The notes beneath the pieces were generated by a model. That model was not told the DNA's origin. It did not search any database and saw only the letters and a program-made list of their open reading frames with translations. This document shows, piece by piece, positions 12,945-22,861 of a stretch of DNA of 64,000 nt (positions within the stretch are counted from its first letter, which is position 1; every line of letters starts with the position of its first letter). The translations under genes and the position numbers were made by a program. The stretch lies in NCBI RefSeq assembly GCF_000187245.1, contig NC_027864.1:434001-498000 (forward strand), given 5' to 3'. This DNA is from Ogataea parapolymorpha DL-1 (lineage: Eukaryota; Ascomycota; Pichiomycetes; Pichiales; Pichiaceae).

Positions 12945-14324
12945 ATGAGTTTCAAAGGATTCCAGAAAGCCATTGTGCGGGCTCCGCAGAACCTGCGGCA
13001 AAAACTCAACATGGGAGAGACCACCAACGATCCTGTCTACCAGGACGCAGAGAGAAGGTTTAGAGAATTAGAGGATATGACGAAACGTTTGAGCGAGGAG
13101 TCGAAGCGGTACCACAAAGCAGTCAATGACATGCTGGATAGGCAGCTTGGATTTTCAAAGTCGATTGAGGAAATCTTCAAGCCGATTAGCGGCAAGGTGT
13201 CGGACCCTAACTCTACCATTCCAGAAGGCAACCCTGAGGGTATTGAGGCTTGTGTCCAATACAGAGATGTTCTTCAGGAGCTTAAGGAGACGCTTAAACC
13301 TGATCTGGAGCTCATTGAGTCCAGAATTGTTGGTCCTGCCAACGAGCTGTTGCGCATCATCCAGGCTATCCGGAAAATGGCAACAAAGAGAAATCATAAA
13401 CAGCTTGATTTGGACAGACACCAAAACTCGTTAAAGAAAGCCCAACTGAAAGCCGAAAAGAACGAGAAGATGGAGGAAAAAGTGTACAAGTACGAGAACG
13501 ATGTTGCCATCGCTCAGCAAGAATTCGACTACTACAACGAAATGTTGAAGACCGAACTGCCTATCCTCTTCCAATTGGAGGGTGAGTTCATCAAGCCCTT
13601 GTTTGTCAGTTTGTACTACATGCAGCTGAACGTGTTCTACACACTCTCGTCCAGAATGGAGGAAATGAAGATCCCATACTTCGATCTGAACTCGGATATT
13701 TTGGAACAATTCGCAAACAAGAGAGGTGACGTCGAGGAAAGAGCTGAGGCCATTGGACTGACGCACTTCAAGATCGGACACGCAAAGGCCAAGCTCGAGG
13801 CTACCAAGAGAAGGTATGCCTCAGGCCAGCATCCAGACCCTTCATCTCCAACTTCATCCTACGGTAGTGGATCCGCTTACGGCCAAACTTCACCTCTCAC
13901 TGCTTACGGCCAAACTTCGCCTCCACCATATGGGCAAAACTCGCCTACGCCAGCTTATGGCCAAACCTACGGCCAAACACCACCTACTACCACGTCGACC
14001 TACGGCTATCCAGAGGACAAGAAAACGCCATATGGCGCTCCCCAAGCTGCTTCCTACGCCTACTCATCCCCTAATTCTTACACTTCTGCTTCTTCGCCAG
14101 TGGTTCCTCCTGCTCCGGCTGCCGCTCCGGCTGCTGCTGCACCGGCAGCAGAAACTTGTACTGCGCTGTACGACTACACGGCTCAAGCAGAAGGAGATTT
14201 GTCTTTTAGTGCTGGACAGGTTATTACAATCTTGCAAAGGTCTGAGAACCAAAATGACTGGTGGACCGGATCTGTTAACGGTGTGACTGGAGTGTTCCCA
14301 GGTAATTACGTTCAGCTCAATTAG
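12945..14324 (+). CDS. RVS167: Amphiphysin-like BAR-SH3 protein RVS167
   Basis: A 459-residue protein in the classic order: N-terminal BAR domain (about 1-250, starting [20 protein letters not shown]), a Gly/Pro/Ala-rich linker, and a C-terminal SH3 domain ([18 protein letters not shown]...[22 protein letters not shown], about 400-459). It works with Rvs161 to bend the plasma membrane and cut endocytic vesicles, linking actin to endocytosis. The linker has repeated YGQTSP-type units (about residues 306-350). Length is close to the S. cerevisiae protein (482). The next gene starts only 75 bp after its stop on the same strand. Confidence 0.95.
   Translation: MSFKGFQKAIVRAPQNLRQKLNMGETTNDPVYQDAERRFRELEDMTKRLSEESKRYHKAVNDMLDRQLGFSKSIEEIFKPISGKVSDPNSTIPEGNPEGIEACVQYRDVLQELKETLKPDLELIESRIVGPANELLRIIQAIRKMATKRNHKQLDLDRHQNSLKKAQLKAEKNEKMEEKVYKYENDVAIAQQEFDYYNEMLKTELPILFQLEGEFIKPLFVSLYYMQLNVFYTLSSRMEEMKIPYFDLNSDILEQFANKRGDVEERAEAIGLTHFKIGHAKAKLEATKRRYASGQHPDPSSPTSSYGSGSAYGQTSPLTAYGQTSPPPYGQNSPTPAYGQTYGQTPPTTTSTYGYPEDKKTPYGAPQAASYAYSSPNSYTSASSPVVPPAPAAAPAAAAPAAETCTALYDYTAQAEGDLSFSAGQVITILQRSENQNDWWTGSVNGVTGVFPGNYVQLN
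13864..13982 (+). repeat. Coding repeats, YGQ(T/N)(S/P)P units in RVS167
   Basis: Several imperfect copies of tayGGCCAAACttc encode YGQTSP, YGQNSP and [10 protein letters not shown]. They lie in the flexible linker between the BAR and SH3 domains and are likely to vary between strains. Confidence 0.75.
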
Positions 14325-14399
14325 GCGGTGTATGGGTGCAATAAAATAAGGGTATATTCGGCGTCTGAAAAAGAAGGATATAGTTTTTCCCACTTCGTT

Positions 14400-16064
14400 A
14401 TGGACAGAATTGCAAGGACATACACCAGCTTTGCAAGCTCTGTCTCAACGCTTGGACGAATCCTCTTGGTTCCCTATGTGCTTTCGAGAGTGATTCTGCA
14501 ATTTGCACATTACAATACCCTGAATGTTCTTTCGTATACCAAACTTTTTATTTTGTACCACTACAACATGATTTTGATGATTAATGGGGCTAGAGAGGAT
14601 GAACTGACTTTCCAGGAGTCCTGGGAACAGAAAAAACGCTTTAACGTCGTCAGAACGTACAATGAAACAAGACCTGTAGCAGAAGATGTCAGAAGTTGGT
14701 TCGAATCGCCTGCGTTGCAAGCTATACCAAGTATCACATGGCAAAGAACAGCATACTATTATGAAAGATATATCATCCACGCGCCCATTTGCACACTCAG
14801 AAGACTCCCCTTCGGGCCTAGCAAAACAGGCTCTTATTTATTTGACCCCCATTCCACCTCCACTCCCTCAGCGGACAAAGATGGCCAATTGCTTGAAAGA
14901 GAGTCTAGATTCCCCAACAGTGATGCTATCAGAGACTCAAGTCGTGTCATTGCACCACGAGTCAGATCAGACTTCACACCAAAATCCTATATCCTGAGTT
15001 CTGAGTCGGTGAGACAGACACATGACTCGGGTCATCTGGTGTCCCAAACCGTCCCAATCAAATCTCCTTCAATCACTAAACTCTTTGAGCAACCAGCAGA
15101 AGCACCACCACCCTCCCCAGTCCCTATACCAAAAGAGCAACACGCGATTGAGGATAGGCCGATCAAATCTTCAGACTCTAACTCGTCTTTTTTCTATAAG
15201 ATCAGAATACGGCGAAAAAATAAACCTCAGGATCCTACTTACGGAAATTATGAACTCGTGAGACAAGCGATCCGAGACTGTCTTCCAAAACCAGATTATG
15301 ATGATGGGTCTATTGGCCCCAACATGGTTAGATTTACCTGGCATTGTTGTGCCCATTTTGACCGTGAATCAGGTACCGGTGGATGTAATGGGGGTACAAT
15401 GAGATTTGCTCAAGAATTCAATGATCCCGGGAATACAGGGCTGCACACTGCTAAATCGTATCTGGATCAAATTCACGAGAAATATCCTTGGATATCTTTT
15501 GCTGATTTGTATACATTAGGAGGGGTGGTGGCTATTGAAGCCATGGGGGGACCGAAGATTGATTGGAAGCCAGGAAGAACAGACTGTCCAGACTCCAACA
15601 AAGTGCCTCCGATGGGAAGACTTCCAGTGGCTACAAAAGGTACTGAGCACCTTCATGAAGTGTTCACTCAACGGCTTGGATTCAATGATCAGGAGCTTGT
15701 TGCGTTGATCGGTGGTGGCCACACGTTGGGTGGGTGCCACGTGAAGTTTAGTGGATTTGACGGCAGTTGGACTCCCCATCCAATCAAGTTTGACAATGAG
15801 TTCTTCAGAGTGTTATTGGAGGATACGTGGAACTTCGAGCAAGTCCCTCTGACGGGCATGCCACAGTATTACAACTCTGATCACAGCTTGATGATGTTGA
15901 TCACAGATGTGGAGCTGATCAAGAATCCTACATTCAAGTATTGGATTGAAGTGTATGCAAAAGATTCCGAGCTATTTATGAGAGATTTTGCTTCAGCGTT
16001 TGCCAAACTATTAGAATTGGGAGTCAACAGAGACCCTGACGGAATTGCTCGAACGAAAATTTAG
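14400..16064 (+). CDS. Cytochrome c peroxidase-like haem peroxidase with long N-terminal extension
   Basis: A 554-residue protein. The C-terminal half (about 290-554) is a class I haem peroxidase closest to cytochrome c peroxidase: distal Arg311, Trp314 and His315 in VRFTWH, proximal His441 in GGGHTLGG, the CCP radical-site Trp457 (GFDGSW) and Asp503. The spacing His441-Trp457 (16) equals CCP 175-191. It should reduce H2O2, probably with cytochrome c as donor. One extra Gly lies just before the proximal His. The first 65 residues are basic and hydrophobic with one acid residue only (Asp2), suggesting mitochondrial import plus a membrane anchor; residues 66-285 are unknown and Pro/Ser-rich at the end. 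Usual CCPs are about 360 residues. ATG 14400 is the first ATG after RVS167. Its TAG overlaps the stop of the UPC2-like gene. Confidence 0.85.
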   Translation: MDRIARTYTSFASSVSTLGRILLVPYVLSRVILQFAHYNTLNVLSYTKLFILYHYNMILMINGAREDELTFQESWEQKKRFNVVRTYNETRPVAEDVRSWFESPALQAIPSITWQRTAYYYERYIIHAPICTLRRLPFGPSKTGSYLFDPHSTSTPSADKDGQLLERESRFPNSDAIRDSSRVIAPRVRSDFTPKSYILSSESVRQTHDSGHLVSQTVPIKSPSITKLFEQPAEAPPPSPVPIPKEQHAIEDRPIKSSDSNSSFFYKIRIRRKNKPQDPTYGNYELVRQAIRDCLPKPDYDDGSIGPNMVRFTWHCCAHFDRESGTGGCNGGTMRFAQEFNDPGNTGLHTAKSYLDQIHEKYPWISFADLYTLGGVVAIEAMGGPKIDWKPGRTDCPDSNKVPPMGRLPVATKGTEHLHEVFTQRLGFNDQELVALIGGGHTLGGCHVKFSGFDGSWTPHPIKFDNEFFRVLLEDTWNFEQVPLTGMPQYYNSDHSLMMLITDVELIKNPTFKYWIEVYAKDSELFMRDFASAFAKLLELGVNRDPDGIARTKI

Positions 16065-17521
16065 TTTACATCAATGAATGTGCTATCATCTTCCAGTCCC
16101 GATGTTTCATCCAACCCCAAGCTTTCAGTTATTGAAGAGCTGGGGAGATTGTTTGTATCCAGAAGCCGCGATTGAACGATACTGGGCACAGCATTGAGAA
16201 TTCCGTCGTCTTCTGTTGTGGACGGACCGCCAAGGAAATCCAGCATCATGTGCATTCCACCACCTCCCGAATATTCTTCAACATCCACTGGAAGAACAGA
16301 GGAAACGCCTTCCAAGAACCAGACCTTGTCCTTCATTTCGTCGGTAAAATTCCGAAGCAGTTTATAATAGCATCGCATTATCCTCATTGCAGAGAGGTCA
16401 CAACTGATGAGCAGTCCCAGGAACCGTTTGTCCAGAAGGGCAGGAAAGGCAAACACTCTCAAAATAAAGTCTTTCTTGTTCCGTTCCATGTGAAGCTTTG
16501 CCATGTAAGCCAGTGTTGGTAGATATGGCGAGTGGAGCGGAATCGGGAACATGTCCCTTATCTCTTCGTCAAAGCACTGAATGGAAGAATATTTCATTTT
16601 TAGCATGTCAGCCTTTGCTGTATCTGTTGATAGTTCACCAGAAATCAAGTCGTAGCCGATTTCCCCCAGGTCGCCGAGGTCGACCGATATAAACTTGTAA
16701 AATCTTGATTTCTCGCTCAGGGGCCATACTGCCGTCAATATGGTTGCCGCTCCTTTGACATGGAAGATCCATGCGGACGGCGGAAGTGACTTCAGGGAGG
16801 TCGATGTTGGCAGAGAGGCATTGGCCAGAGAATCCATAATCAGAATCAAGGCAGCTGCCACCAGGGCGTCTGTGTTCTCGGGCGACATTTCGAGGACTGC
16901 CTCACGTAGCAATCCCAACGCGTCTGCGCGGTGTCCGGTAACGCACTGGTCAAGGCCGCGCTCTGTCCGGGAGAGATGTGTGGCGCTGAAAGCGAGTACT
17001 GAATGCATAAGGAACGGGTATTTAAAAGCGAGCATCGGGATCTCCTCGGACCATATTTTGGAGTCTGATATTCCAGCCTCTGTGATTGTGGGCCAAACTT
17101 TGGTGGTGTAGTGGTACATGAGTCTTAAATCGAGCATGTTGAGTGTTTGATGTGTATCGTAGGCCAGAGTTTGAGTAGGAGGCGGTTGCGTTATCATGTT
17201 CGGGGACAGGTTCGGCTCTTGCACAATTTCAGGAGGTTTGAGTGTGTTCTGCTTTTGCTCCTGGATGGGCAAAGGACCTGATGAGTTCAAAATATGCTCG
17301 CTGGTCAGGATATCCTGTGAAGTCTGCACAGTTGGAGCAGGTATATTGTAAACGCACTGAATTCCCATGCGATCGCAGTTACCGCACACTGGACGGTTCT
17401 CATCGCACTTCACGCGTCTTTTCTTACATGTAGCACATCCTTTGCGACTTTTCTTGTGGAACTTGCGCTTTCCACCTGAACGTTTAGCCACACGGGACTC
17501 ATCCGGGGACTCCTCTTTCAT
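16061..17521 (-). CDS. UPC2: Zn2Cys6 transcription factor, UPC2/ECM22-like
   Basis: A 486-residue protein with an N-terminal zinc cluster: Cys29, 32, 39, 46, 49 and 56 in [14 protein letters not shown]...CGNC...C, after a basic [11 protein letters not shown] stretch. The C-terminal part begins [17 protein letters not shown] and contains the [22 protein letters not shown] block, typical of the sterol-sensing domain of Upc2 and Ecm22. Those factors respond to low ergosterol or oxygen and activate ERG genes and sterol uptake. It is smaller than S. cerevisiae Upc2 (913), mostly through a shorter linker. The family is firm; its role as the main sterol regulator is inference, since several related factors exist in most yeasts. 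Confidence 0.75.
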   Translation of the reverse strand: MKEESPDESRVAKRSGGKRKFHKKSRKGCATCKKRRVKCDENRPVCGNCDRMGIQCVYNIPAPTVQTSQDILTSEHILNSSGPLPIQEQKQNTLKPPEIVQEPNLSPNMITQPPPTQTLAYDTHQTLNMLDLRLMYHYTTKVWPTITEAGISDSKIWSEEIPMLAFKYPFLMHSVLAFSATHLSRTERGLDQCVTGHRADALGLLREAVLEMSPENTDALVAAALILIMDSLANASLPTSTSLKSLPPSAWIFHVKGAATILTAVWPLSEKSRFYKFISVDLGDLGEIGYDLISGELSTDTAKADMLKMKYSSIQCFDEEIRDMFPIPLHSPYLPTLAYMAKLHMERNKKDFILRVFAFPALLDKRFLGLLISCDLSAMRIMRCYYKLLRNFTDEMKDKVWFLEGVSSVLPVDVEEYSGGGGMHMMLDFLGGPSTTEDDGILNAVPSIVQSRLLDTNNLPSSSITESLGLDETSGLEDDSTFIDVN

Positions 17522-17714
17522 TCGTTTAGGTCGTAAAAAGATTTTAATTCTGCTTAGCTAAGAACGCGTGAGACATAGGGCACTGCCAAGAGGAAAAACG
17601 TTAAATTTAACGGTCCACGATTTTTATTGGGATAGGGCGATCCGTGGTTGAGTGGCCAAAATCATACAGCGATTACTACGCATTTGCTGTCATCTAATCA
17701 ATATTCGATCACTA

Positions 17715-19376
17715 TTAATGGTCGTGGGTCTCCTTTGGAGGGTCTGGATCCACGTTGATCATTGTGTCTATACGTAGGATGGCAATGCAGGCCTCCAGCG
17801 CCGACTTGAGAGATTTAATCTTGGAGATGGTAGGCTCCAAAACACCGTGGCTGACCGAGTTGACCACTTTTCCTCTCACAAGGTCCAGACCATAGTTTTT
17901 GTAGTTCTTGCGCTTGGTATCTATGTGAGAAACTTGCTGCGATGCAGCGTGGTAGGAGCGCAATTTGGCAATAAGGTCTGAGGCATCCTTAGCAGCATTC
18001 ACGGCCAAGGTCTTTGGAATGACAAGCAGAGCAGCCGCAAATTCGGCAATGGCCAGCTGCTCACGCGATCCGACAGTGGTGGCGAAATTCTCCAGATATA
18101 TGTTCAAAGCACACTCGACAGCTCCACCGCCGGGCACCACATGACCGCTTTCCAAGGTCCGCTTTACCACGGAAAGGGAATCGTGTAGCGAACGTTCCAT
18201 CTCGTCCAAAGTGTAGTCGTTAGGGCCTCTCAGAACGATCGACGACGAAGAGTGAGTTTTAGTGCCTTTGATCAGGATACACTCATCGTCACTGAAACGC
18301 TCTTGAACGACTTCCTCAGCATGTCCTAGATAAGTACTCTCAAAGACTTCGTCTCCTTCCAAGTTGGACATGCTGCTGATAAGGGTGGCCCCTGTGGCAC
18401 GGGCAATTCTTCTCAAATCCTCCTTCTTACAACGTCTCACGGCCATCACCTTGGCCTCAACAAATTCCTTCAAGCATAAATCATCAATACCCTTCGTAGT
18501 CAGAACAACATTTGCGCCTGCATCGATGATTTTGCGAACGCGTTCGAGAACAATTCCGTATTCTCTCTTGCGAATCTCCTCCAGTTGCTCTGGATCGTCG
18601 ATGTTGATTTGAACACCCATGGCCATTCGTGCTTTTTGTAGGTTGATATCCAGAACAGCAATACGAGCATCAGTGACGCGTTTCACCATGGCTTGGGATC
18701 CCACCGTACAATTGAGCGCGTAACCATTCACCAACACAGATTCAGTGGCAGATCTTCCATGTGCCTTGAGAATATTCACTGCCTTAACGGGGTACTTTGT
18801 TTCTCCCTTGCTGTTAGTGGTCTTCACAGCCAAAAGGGCGTCAACCACCATTTGGCTGAAAAAATCAGAATCGGACCCAATGATCTTGGAAGACATGGAG
18901 GTCTTTGCAATGTTGACAAGAGTCTCTTTTCCGAGCGAATCGACCGGCTGAGAAAGCATTTCGTTGATGAAACGAGTAGATTCTCTCAATGCAAGACGGT
19001 AGCCTGTAATCACAGTTGTTGGGTGAATTTTATTCTTGACCAGCTCGTTAGCCCTCTTTAAAAGTTCGGAGGCAATAATCACCACAGAGGTAGTTCCATC
19101 TCCCACCTCACGGTCCTGCTGGTGAGCGAGCTCAACCAGAATCTTGCCTGCCGGGTGCTGAACATCTAGAAGTGACAGGATGGTGGCGCCATCGTTGGTG
19201 ACGGTGACATCACCAATGTCGTCGACTAGCATTTTGTCCAGTCCGACCGGTCCCAGCGACGATTTCACAACATTGGCCACGGCCTGGGTAGCCAGAACGT
19301 TCTGGTTGCGAACATCATCGCCACTGACTTTCTCTCCGCCCAAAAATAGGGTATCTGAACGCGCAGCAGAGAACAT
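17715..19376 (-). CDS. TCP1: CCT/TRiC chaperonin subunit alpha
   Basis: A 553-residue group II chaperonin. The start ([45 protein letters not shown]) and the [12 protein letters not shown]-site motif are nearly identical to yeast Tcp1, as are the VVPGGGAVE and NAAKDASDL segments and the ending PKETHDH (PKEDPHDH-like in yeast). It is one of eight subunits of the cytosolic folding ring that matures actin and tubulin. ATG 19376 gives the family N-terminus. It is followed upstream by CDC42 in the same orientation, with 87 bp between. Confidence 0.97.
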   Translation of the reverse strand: MFSAARSDTLFLGGEKVSGDDVRNQNVLATQAVANVVKSSLGPVGLDKMLVDDIGDVTVTNDGATILSLLDVQHPAGKILVELAHQQDREVGDGTTSVVIIASELLKRANELVKNKIHPTTVITGYRLALRESTRFINEMLSQPVDSLGKETLVNIAKTSMSSKIIGSDSDFFSQMVVDALLAVKTTNSKGETKYPVKAVNILKAHGRSATESVLVNGYALNCTVGSQAMVKRVTDARIAVLDINLQKARMAMGVQINIDDPEQLEEIRKREYGIVLERVRKIIDAGANVVLTTKGIDDLCLKEFVEAKVMAVRRCKKEDLRRIARATGATLISSMSNLEGDEVFESTYLGHAEEVVQERFSDDECILIKGTKTHSSSSIVLRGPNDYTLDEMERSLHDSLSVVKRTLESGHVVPGGGAVECALNIYLENFATTVGSREQLAIAEFAAALLVIPKTLAVNAAKDASDLIAKLRSYHAASQQVSHIDTKRKNYKNYGLDLVRGKVVNSVSHGVLEPTISKIKSLKSALEACIAILRIDTMINVDPDPPKETHDH

Positions 19377-19463
19377 TGATTTACTTGAGAAAGAAAAGGT
19401 TTGTTTTTTTTCACTAACATTGACAACTAGTACTTATGGTCCGGGTAACTCTACATATAATGG

Positions 19464-20039
19464 TCATAGAATGGTGCACTTCTTGGCCTTCTTGATGACT
19501 GGAGGCTCAAGGGCAGCCACGATTGCCTCATCGAACACGTTCTTGAGTCCCTCCTGGCTCAAGGCAGAGCATTCGACGTACTTGACGGCTTTCAGGTCTT
19601 TCGCAAGCTTCTCGCCCTGCTGTGGCGTGATAGGCTTCTGGCCTTGTCTCATGAGGTTGGAGAGCGCTGTAGGGTCCTTGCGAAGATCGATCTGGGTACC
19701 AACAATCAGACACGGAACTTGTGGAGCGTGGTGGCTAACTTCAGGGAACCATTTTTCTCTAACGTTATCGAACGACGAAGGCACAACCACAGAAAAACAG
19801 ATCAGAAACACGTCGGTTTGAGGATACGAAAGTGGTCTCAACCTATCGTAATCTTCTTGGCCTGCTGTATCAAACAACCCCACGGTGTATGGCTCGTCTC
19901 CAATCATGACCGTCACGGCGTAGTTGTCGAAGACAGTTGGGACATAATCTTCTGGGAATTTGTTGGTGGTGTAGGAGATGAGCAGACATGTCTTACCGAC
20001 TGCTCCGTCTCCCACCACGACACATTTTATCGTCATCAT
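19464..20039 (-). CDS. CDC42: Rho-family GTPase CDC42
   Basis: A 191-residue GTPase, the same length as S. cerevisiae Cdc42. It has P-loop GDGAVGKT (10-17), effector loop around [11 protein letters not shown] (32-42), DTAGQED (57-63), TQID (about 115-118) and a C-terminal polybasic CAAX end KKAKKCTIL for geranylgeranylation. It is the master switch of cell polarity, acting on PAK kinases, formins and the septins. The gene encodes Leu19 of CLLISY with CTG (19983-19985), a position that tolerates little but Leu. Confidence 0.98.
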   Translation of the reverse strand: MMTIKCVVVGDGAVGKTCLLISYTTNKFPEDYVPTVFDNYAVTVMIGDEPYTVGLFDTAGQEDYDRLRPLSYPQTDVFLICFSVVVPSSFDNVREKWFPEVSHHAPQVPCLIVGTQIDLRKDPTALSNLMRQGQKPITPQQGEKLAKDLKAVKYVECSALSQEGLKNVFDEAIVAALEPPVIKKAKKCTIL

Positions 20040-20264
20040 TTTGAATTAAGTTGGTCCAGCCAAAAGAGATGTTTTTACAGTTATCTGTTACAAATTGAAG
20101 GGGGGTAGGGTAACAAAAAAAATAAGAATAAAAATAAGGAACAGAAAAAGCGATGGATTTTGAAAAGAAAATCAGAAAAAGCAGACAAATTACAATGTAC
20201 TTTTTTTCGTGATGGTGCATTACAGAAATTACTATAGCAATTCGACGCGTCTAATTCTCGTAAC

Positions 20265-22292
20265 TCATTCATCCTCACTTTCTGCCTCCTGCAACCATTC
20301 GATCCACTTTTCCACTCTGTCCCGGGCGCCAATGTCCTTACTCTTTTCGCTCTGCCACCATTTGTAAATGTTTTCCTCTTCGATGATTTCCTCGTCGTAC
20401 AAAACAACGAGGATCCACAGCAGCACAACCGAATTATAAGACGCGTCGAGTTGCGAGCACAAAGTCTGTAGAATTATGAGCAAGTCCACCTGGTCTTCGC
20501 TGTCAAACACTTGTCTATCAAACAACGATGACCATTTGCGGAAGATCTTCTCGACCGCCTCTTTTGCTCCTAAAGTCTGGGTTTCAATGAAATGGTCTAC
20601 CCGCTTCACCAAAGCTGTGCTAGTGGCCACACGGACCTCGTGGTAAGTCACATTCATACTCATTCTCAACGTGTTGAGTTCCAGAAGAGCAGTATCGATG
20701 TCGTGGTTGAACTCCATGGCCCGCTCAACGGTGGCAATGGCCTCTTTATCGAACTGTTCGTCTTCGTCCTCCGACACATAGACGGATGTTGTGCTTTGAG
20801 TGCGTTTCTTGCGACGATGTTGGTGTGCTACCGTGGTGGAAGCCAAAGAAGTATCAGAAACGTTGAGCTGGGCCATCTGGTAAATCATGCCTCCATATTG
20901 ACCATCTTCTTGGATGTCTTCCCTGTACAAATGACCGAATCCCTGTGGACCAACGAGATTGGGGTCGCTCTCCTCCTCCTCGTCTTCCTCCTCTGAAAGA
21001 GACAGACTGTCGTCCATCTTGCGTATTTTCTCCTTGACAATTTTAGTATCGTGCGGAATTTCGACGTTGTCGTCGATTCGCACTCCAAACCCAACCACGG
21101 CTCCTGGATTAAGGATGGCGTTGGCTCCGACAACAGCGTCGGCAGCAACTATCGAGTGTTTGATCACCGAACCGTCACCAATAACCGCCCCTTCCCAAAT
21201 ATACGAGTTCTCCACAAGCACGTTGTTGCCAATGCGGCAATGGCGGCCAATCACAGACGCCTGGATTTTAGACCCGTCGCCAATAAATGTGTCGTTGCCT
21301 ATAACAACTCTCGACTGAATTTTGCAGGACTGAGAAAGTCTGATGTTCTGCTCTTTATAAATATGCTTGCTTTCGTAAGTGTAGGTCTGGTCGTCAATGA
21401 TGTTGCGCTCAGGAACAATCGGATAGCACCATCTTTCCAAAACGTCCTGTGAAATGCCGTCGTAAGTCTGCCAGCTCTCGACCCGCGCAGCGTACTCGTC
21501 CCCGGTAACATATGCATAAATGTGCTTCTTCAACAAGTCACTAGACAACACTCCCTTGACGAAGTCTGAACGCAGTGCCTGGTAGTCAAAATTTTCCTGG
21601 AAAATAGTTGGTACTTGAGGAGTGCATATATCAACGTGGCAGTCAATGAGATCGTTTCTGATATCGAACTCGGCCACATCTTGCAAAATTTCAGGATCGA
21701 TATTCACCGACGTTTTCTGGCCGTTGACTGGCGGGATATCTTGGTAATACAAGCACTTGTCTGTTCCCTTTTCGAGAATAAAACACGCAGGCTCGATATG
21801 GGATCTCGCTCTGTGCAGCTCAGAAGCCTGCTTGAGCACCATGGTGGCGATATAGTCTCTGTCGGCGACTTTTCGTTGCTTGTGGATTGCCAAAACCTTG
21901 CTGAGATCCAAATTGGTCACGACGTCGCCGGAAACGAGAACGAAATCTCCAGTGATCAGACCTCTGGAATCGACATCTCTCATGGCGTCTCCGACACTTC
22001 TCGACTCCAGCGACATGATGGTCTGGATTTTGGTGAACGGTGACGACGGCTGTACCCATTTGGAGTCATCGATGTACTGCTGGACCTGATCTGCGTGCGA
22101 ACAACACATTAGATAGACTTCCGAGACGTTGGCCTGGGCCAAAAATTCCAGGGTATATTCGATCAGGGGGACGTTTGCCAGCGGCAACAGACACCGGGGT
22201 CGGACAGCTGTCAGCGGCATAAACCGCGTCTGAAACGAGTCCGTGAGCACAATTGCCTGGATTTTCTGCTCCTCGATATCGTCTTTCTTCAT
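20265..22292 (-). CDS. GCD6: Translation initiation factor eIF2B epsilon
   Basis: A 675-residue protein in three parts: an N-terminal nucleotidyltransferase-like domain (IQAIVLTDSFQTRFMPLT...RPRCLLPLANVPLIEYTLEFL), a left-handed beta-helix of hexapeptide repeats (about 315-430), an acidic linker (LSLSEEEDEEEESDPN), and a C-terminal W2/HEAT domain (about 520-675) ending in acidic/aromatic boxes (IYKWWQ...RVEKWIEWLQEAESEDE). It is the catalytic exchange subunit that reloads eIF2 with GTP, the target of Gcn2 signalling. Yeast Gcd6 has 712 residues. ATG 22292 opens with MKKDDIEEQKIQ. Confidence 0.96.
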   Translation of the reverse strand: MKKDDIEEQKIQAIVLTDSFQTRFMPLTAVRPRCLLPLANVPLIEYTLEFLAQANVSEVYLMCCSHADQVQQYIDDSKWVQPSSPFTKIQTIMSLESRSVGDAMRDVDSRGLITGDFVLVSGDVVTNLDLSKVLAIHKQRKVADRDYIATMVLKQASELHRARSHIEPACFILEKGTDKCLYYQDIPPVNGQKTSVNIDPEILQDVAEFDIRNDLIDCHVDICTPQVPTIFQENFDYQALRSDFVKGVLSSDLLKKHIYAYVTGDEYAARVESWQTYDGISQDVLERWCYPIVPERNIIDDQTYTYESKHIYKEQNIRLSQSCKIQSRVVIGNDTFIGDGSKIQASVIGRHCRIGNNVLVENSYIWEGAVIGDGSVIKHSIVAADAVVGANAILNPGAVVGFGVRIDDNVEIPHDTKIVKEKIRKMDDSLSLSEEEDEEEESDPNLVGPQGFGHLYREDIQEDGQYGGMIYQMAQLNVSDTSLASTTVAHQHRRKKRTQSTTSVYVSEDEDEQFDKEAIATVERAMEFNHDIDTALLELNTLRMSMNVTYHEVRVATSTALVKRVDHFIETQTLGAKEAVEKIFRKWSSLFDRQVFDSEDQVDLLIILQTLCSQLDASYNSVVLLWILVVLYDEEIIEEENIYKWWQSEKSKDIGARDRVEKWIEWLQEAESEDE

Positions 22293-22461
22293 TAGTTACA
22301 AGCTGAAAATTGGGAAAAAAATATTATGAATACAGAAACAGGGACACCACACACCAACATTCTCACACCAACACCTGAGTCCAATAAATGACGTACTTTG
22401 CTCGCCTCTCGGGAAGCATGACCTGAAAATTTGCCTCGCATGCGTGACACACCCCATGCAA

Positions 22462-22468
22462 TATAAAG
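22462..22468 (+). promoter_or_regulatory. TATA box before the small gene
   Basis: tataaag lies 54 bp before the ATG of the 80-residue frame, behind a GC-rich CACACCCCATGC patch. It supports transcription to the right from the GCD6 promoter region. Confidence 0.45.
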
Positions 22469-22521
22469 TCCGGGGCCAATCCACAAGATGATTCACAGAT
22501 CATCTCTAGAATATTTTAACT

Positions 22522-22764
22522 ATGGAAGCCGTCGAATTAATGAAAAGCGTCAATTCTTCTTTGAGCGAAAGCCAGGACGTCAAGATGGAAGAGTTCCTGC
22601 CCGCTAGCACAAGACCAACACAAAACAGATACTTGGACTTGTCAAACTCTGTGAGTGCACCATTTGTCATCGAGGGAGTGTCGCCTTGCTCTCCTGAATT
22701 TGGAGGCGAGAAAAGAGAACGCAGCGATAGCGATGTGAGCGAATTTAGCATGAAGATGTTGTAA
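22522..22764 (+). CDS. Small acidic, Ser-rich hypothetical protein (80 aa)
   Basis: I do not recognise this protein. The frame begins MEAVELMKSVNSSLSESQDVK and ends with a basic-acidic stretch (KRERSDSDVSEFSMKML). A VSPCSPEF segment offers two Ser-Pro sites and the SDSDVSE patch fits casein kinase 2. It has no membrane segment or signal peptide. In support of a gene: its own TATA box 54 bp upstream, a 470-bp slot between GCD6 and TPO1 that is otherwise empty, and protein-like composition. Against: an 81-codon frame lies on the other strand over the same bases (22506-22751). A short, phosphorylated regulator is a guess only. Confidence 0.5.
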   Translation: MEAVELMKSVNSSLSESQDVKMEEFLPASTRPTQNRYLDLSNSVSAPFVIEGVSPCSPEFGGEKRERSDSDVSEFSMKML

Positions 22765-22861
22765 GGGTCACGGGTTGGGTATACAGTTGTTTACGATATA
22801 ATAAGTTCAGTTTTCGCAATTACGAACAATGCTGTAGTATAATAACGAGTATGACCTCCAA

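Noticed and set aside
14695..14712. ggttcgaatcg resembling a tRNA B box
   Set aside because: It lies inside the peroxidase gene, has no A box at the right distance and no acceptor stem.
17522..17714. Possible tRNA in the gap before UPC2 (ggttgagtggcc)
   Set aside because: The A-box-like string is not followed by a GTTCGA-type B box or by pairing stems.
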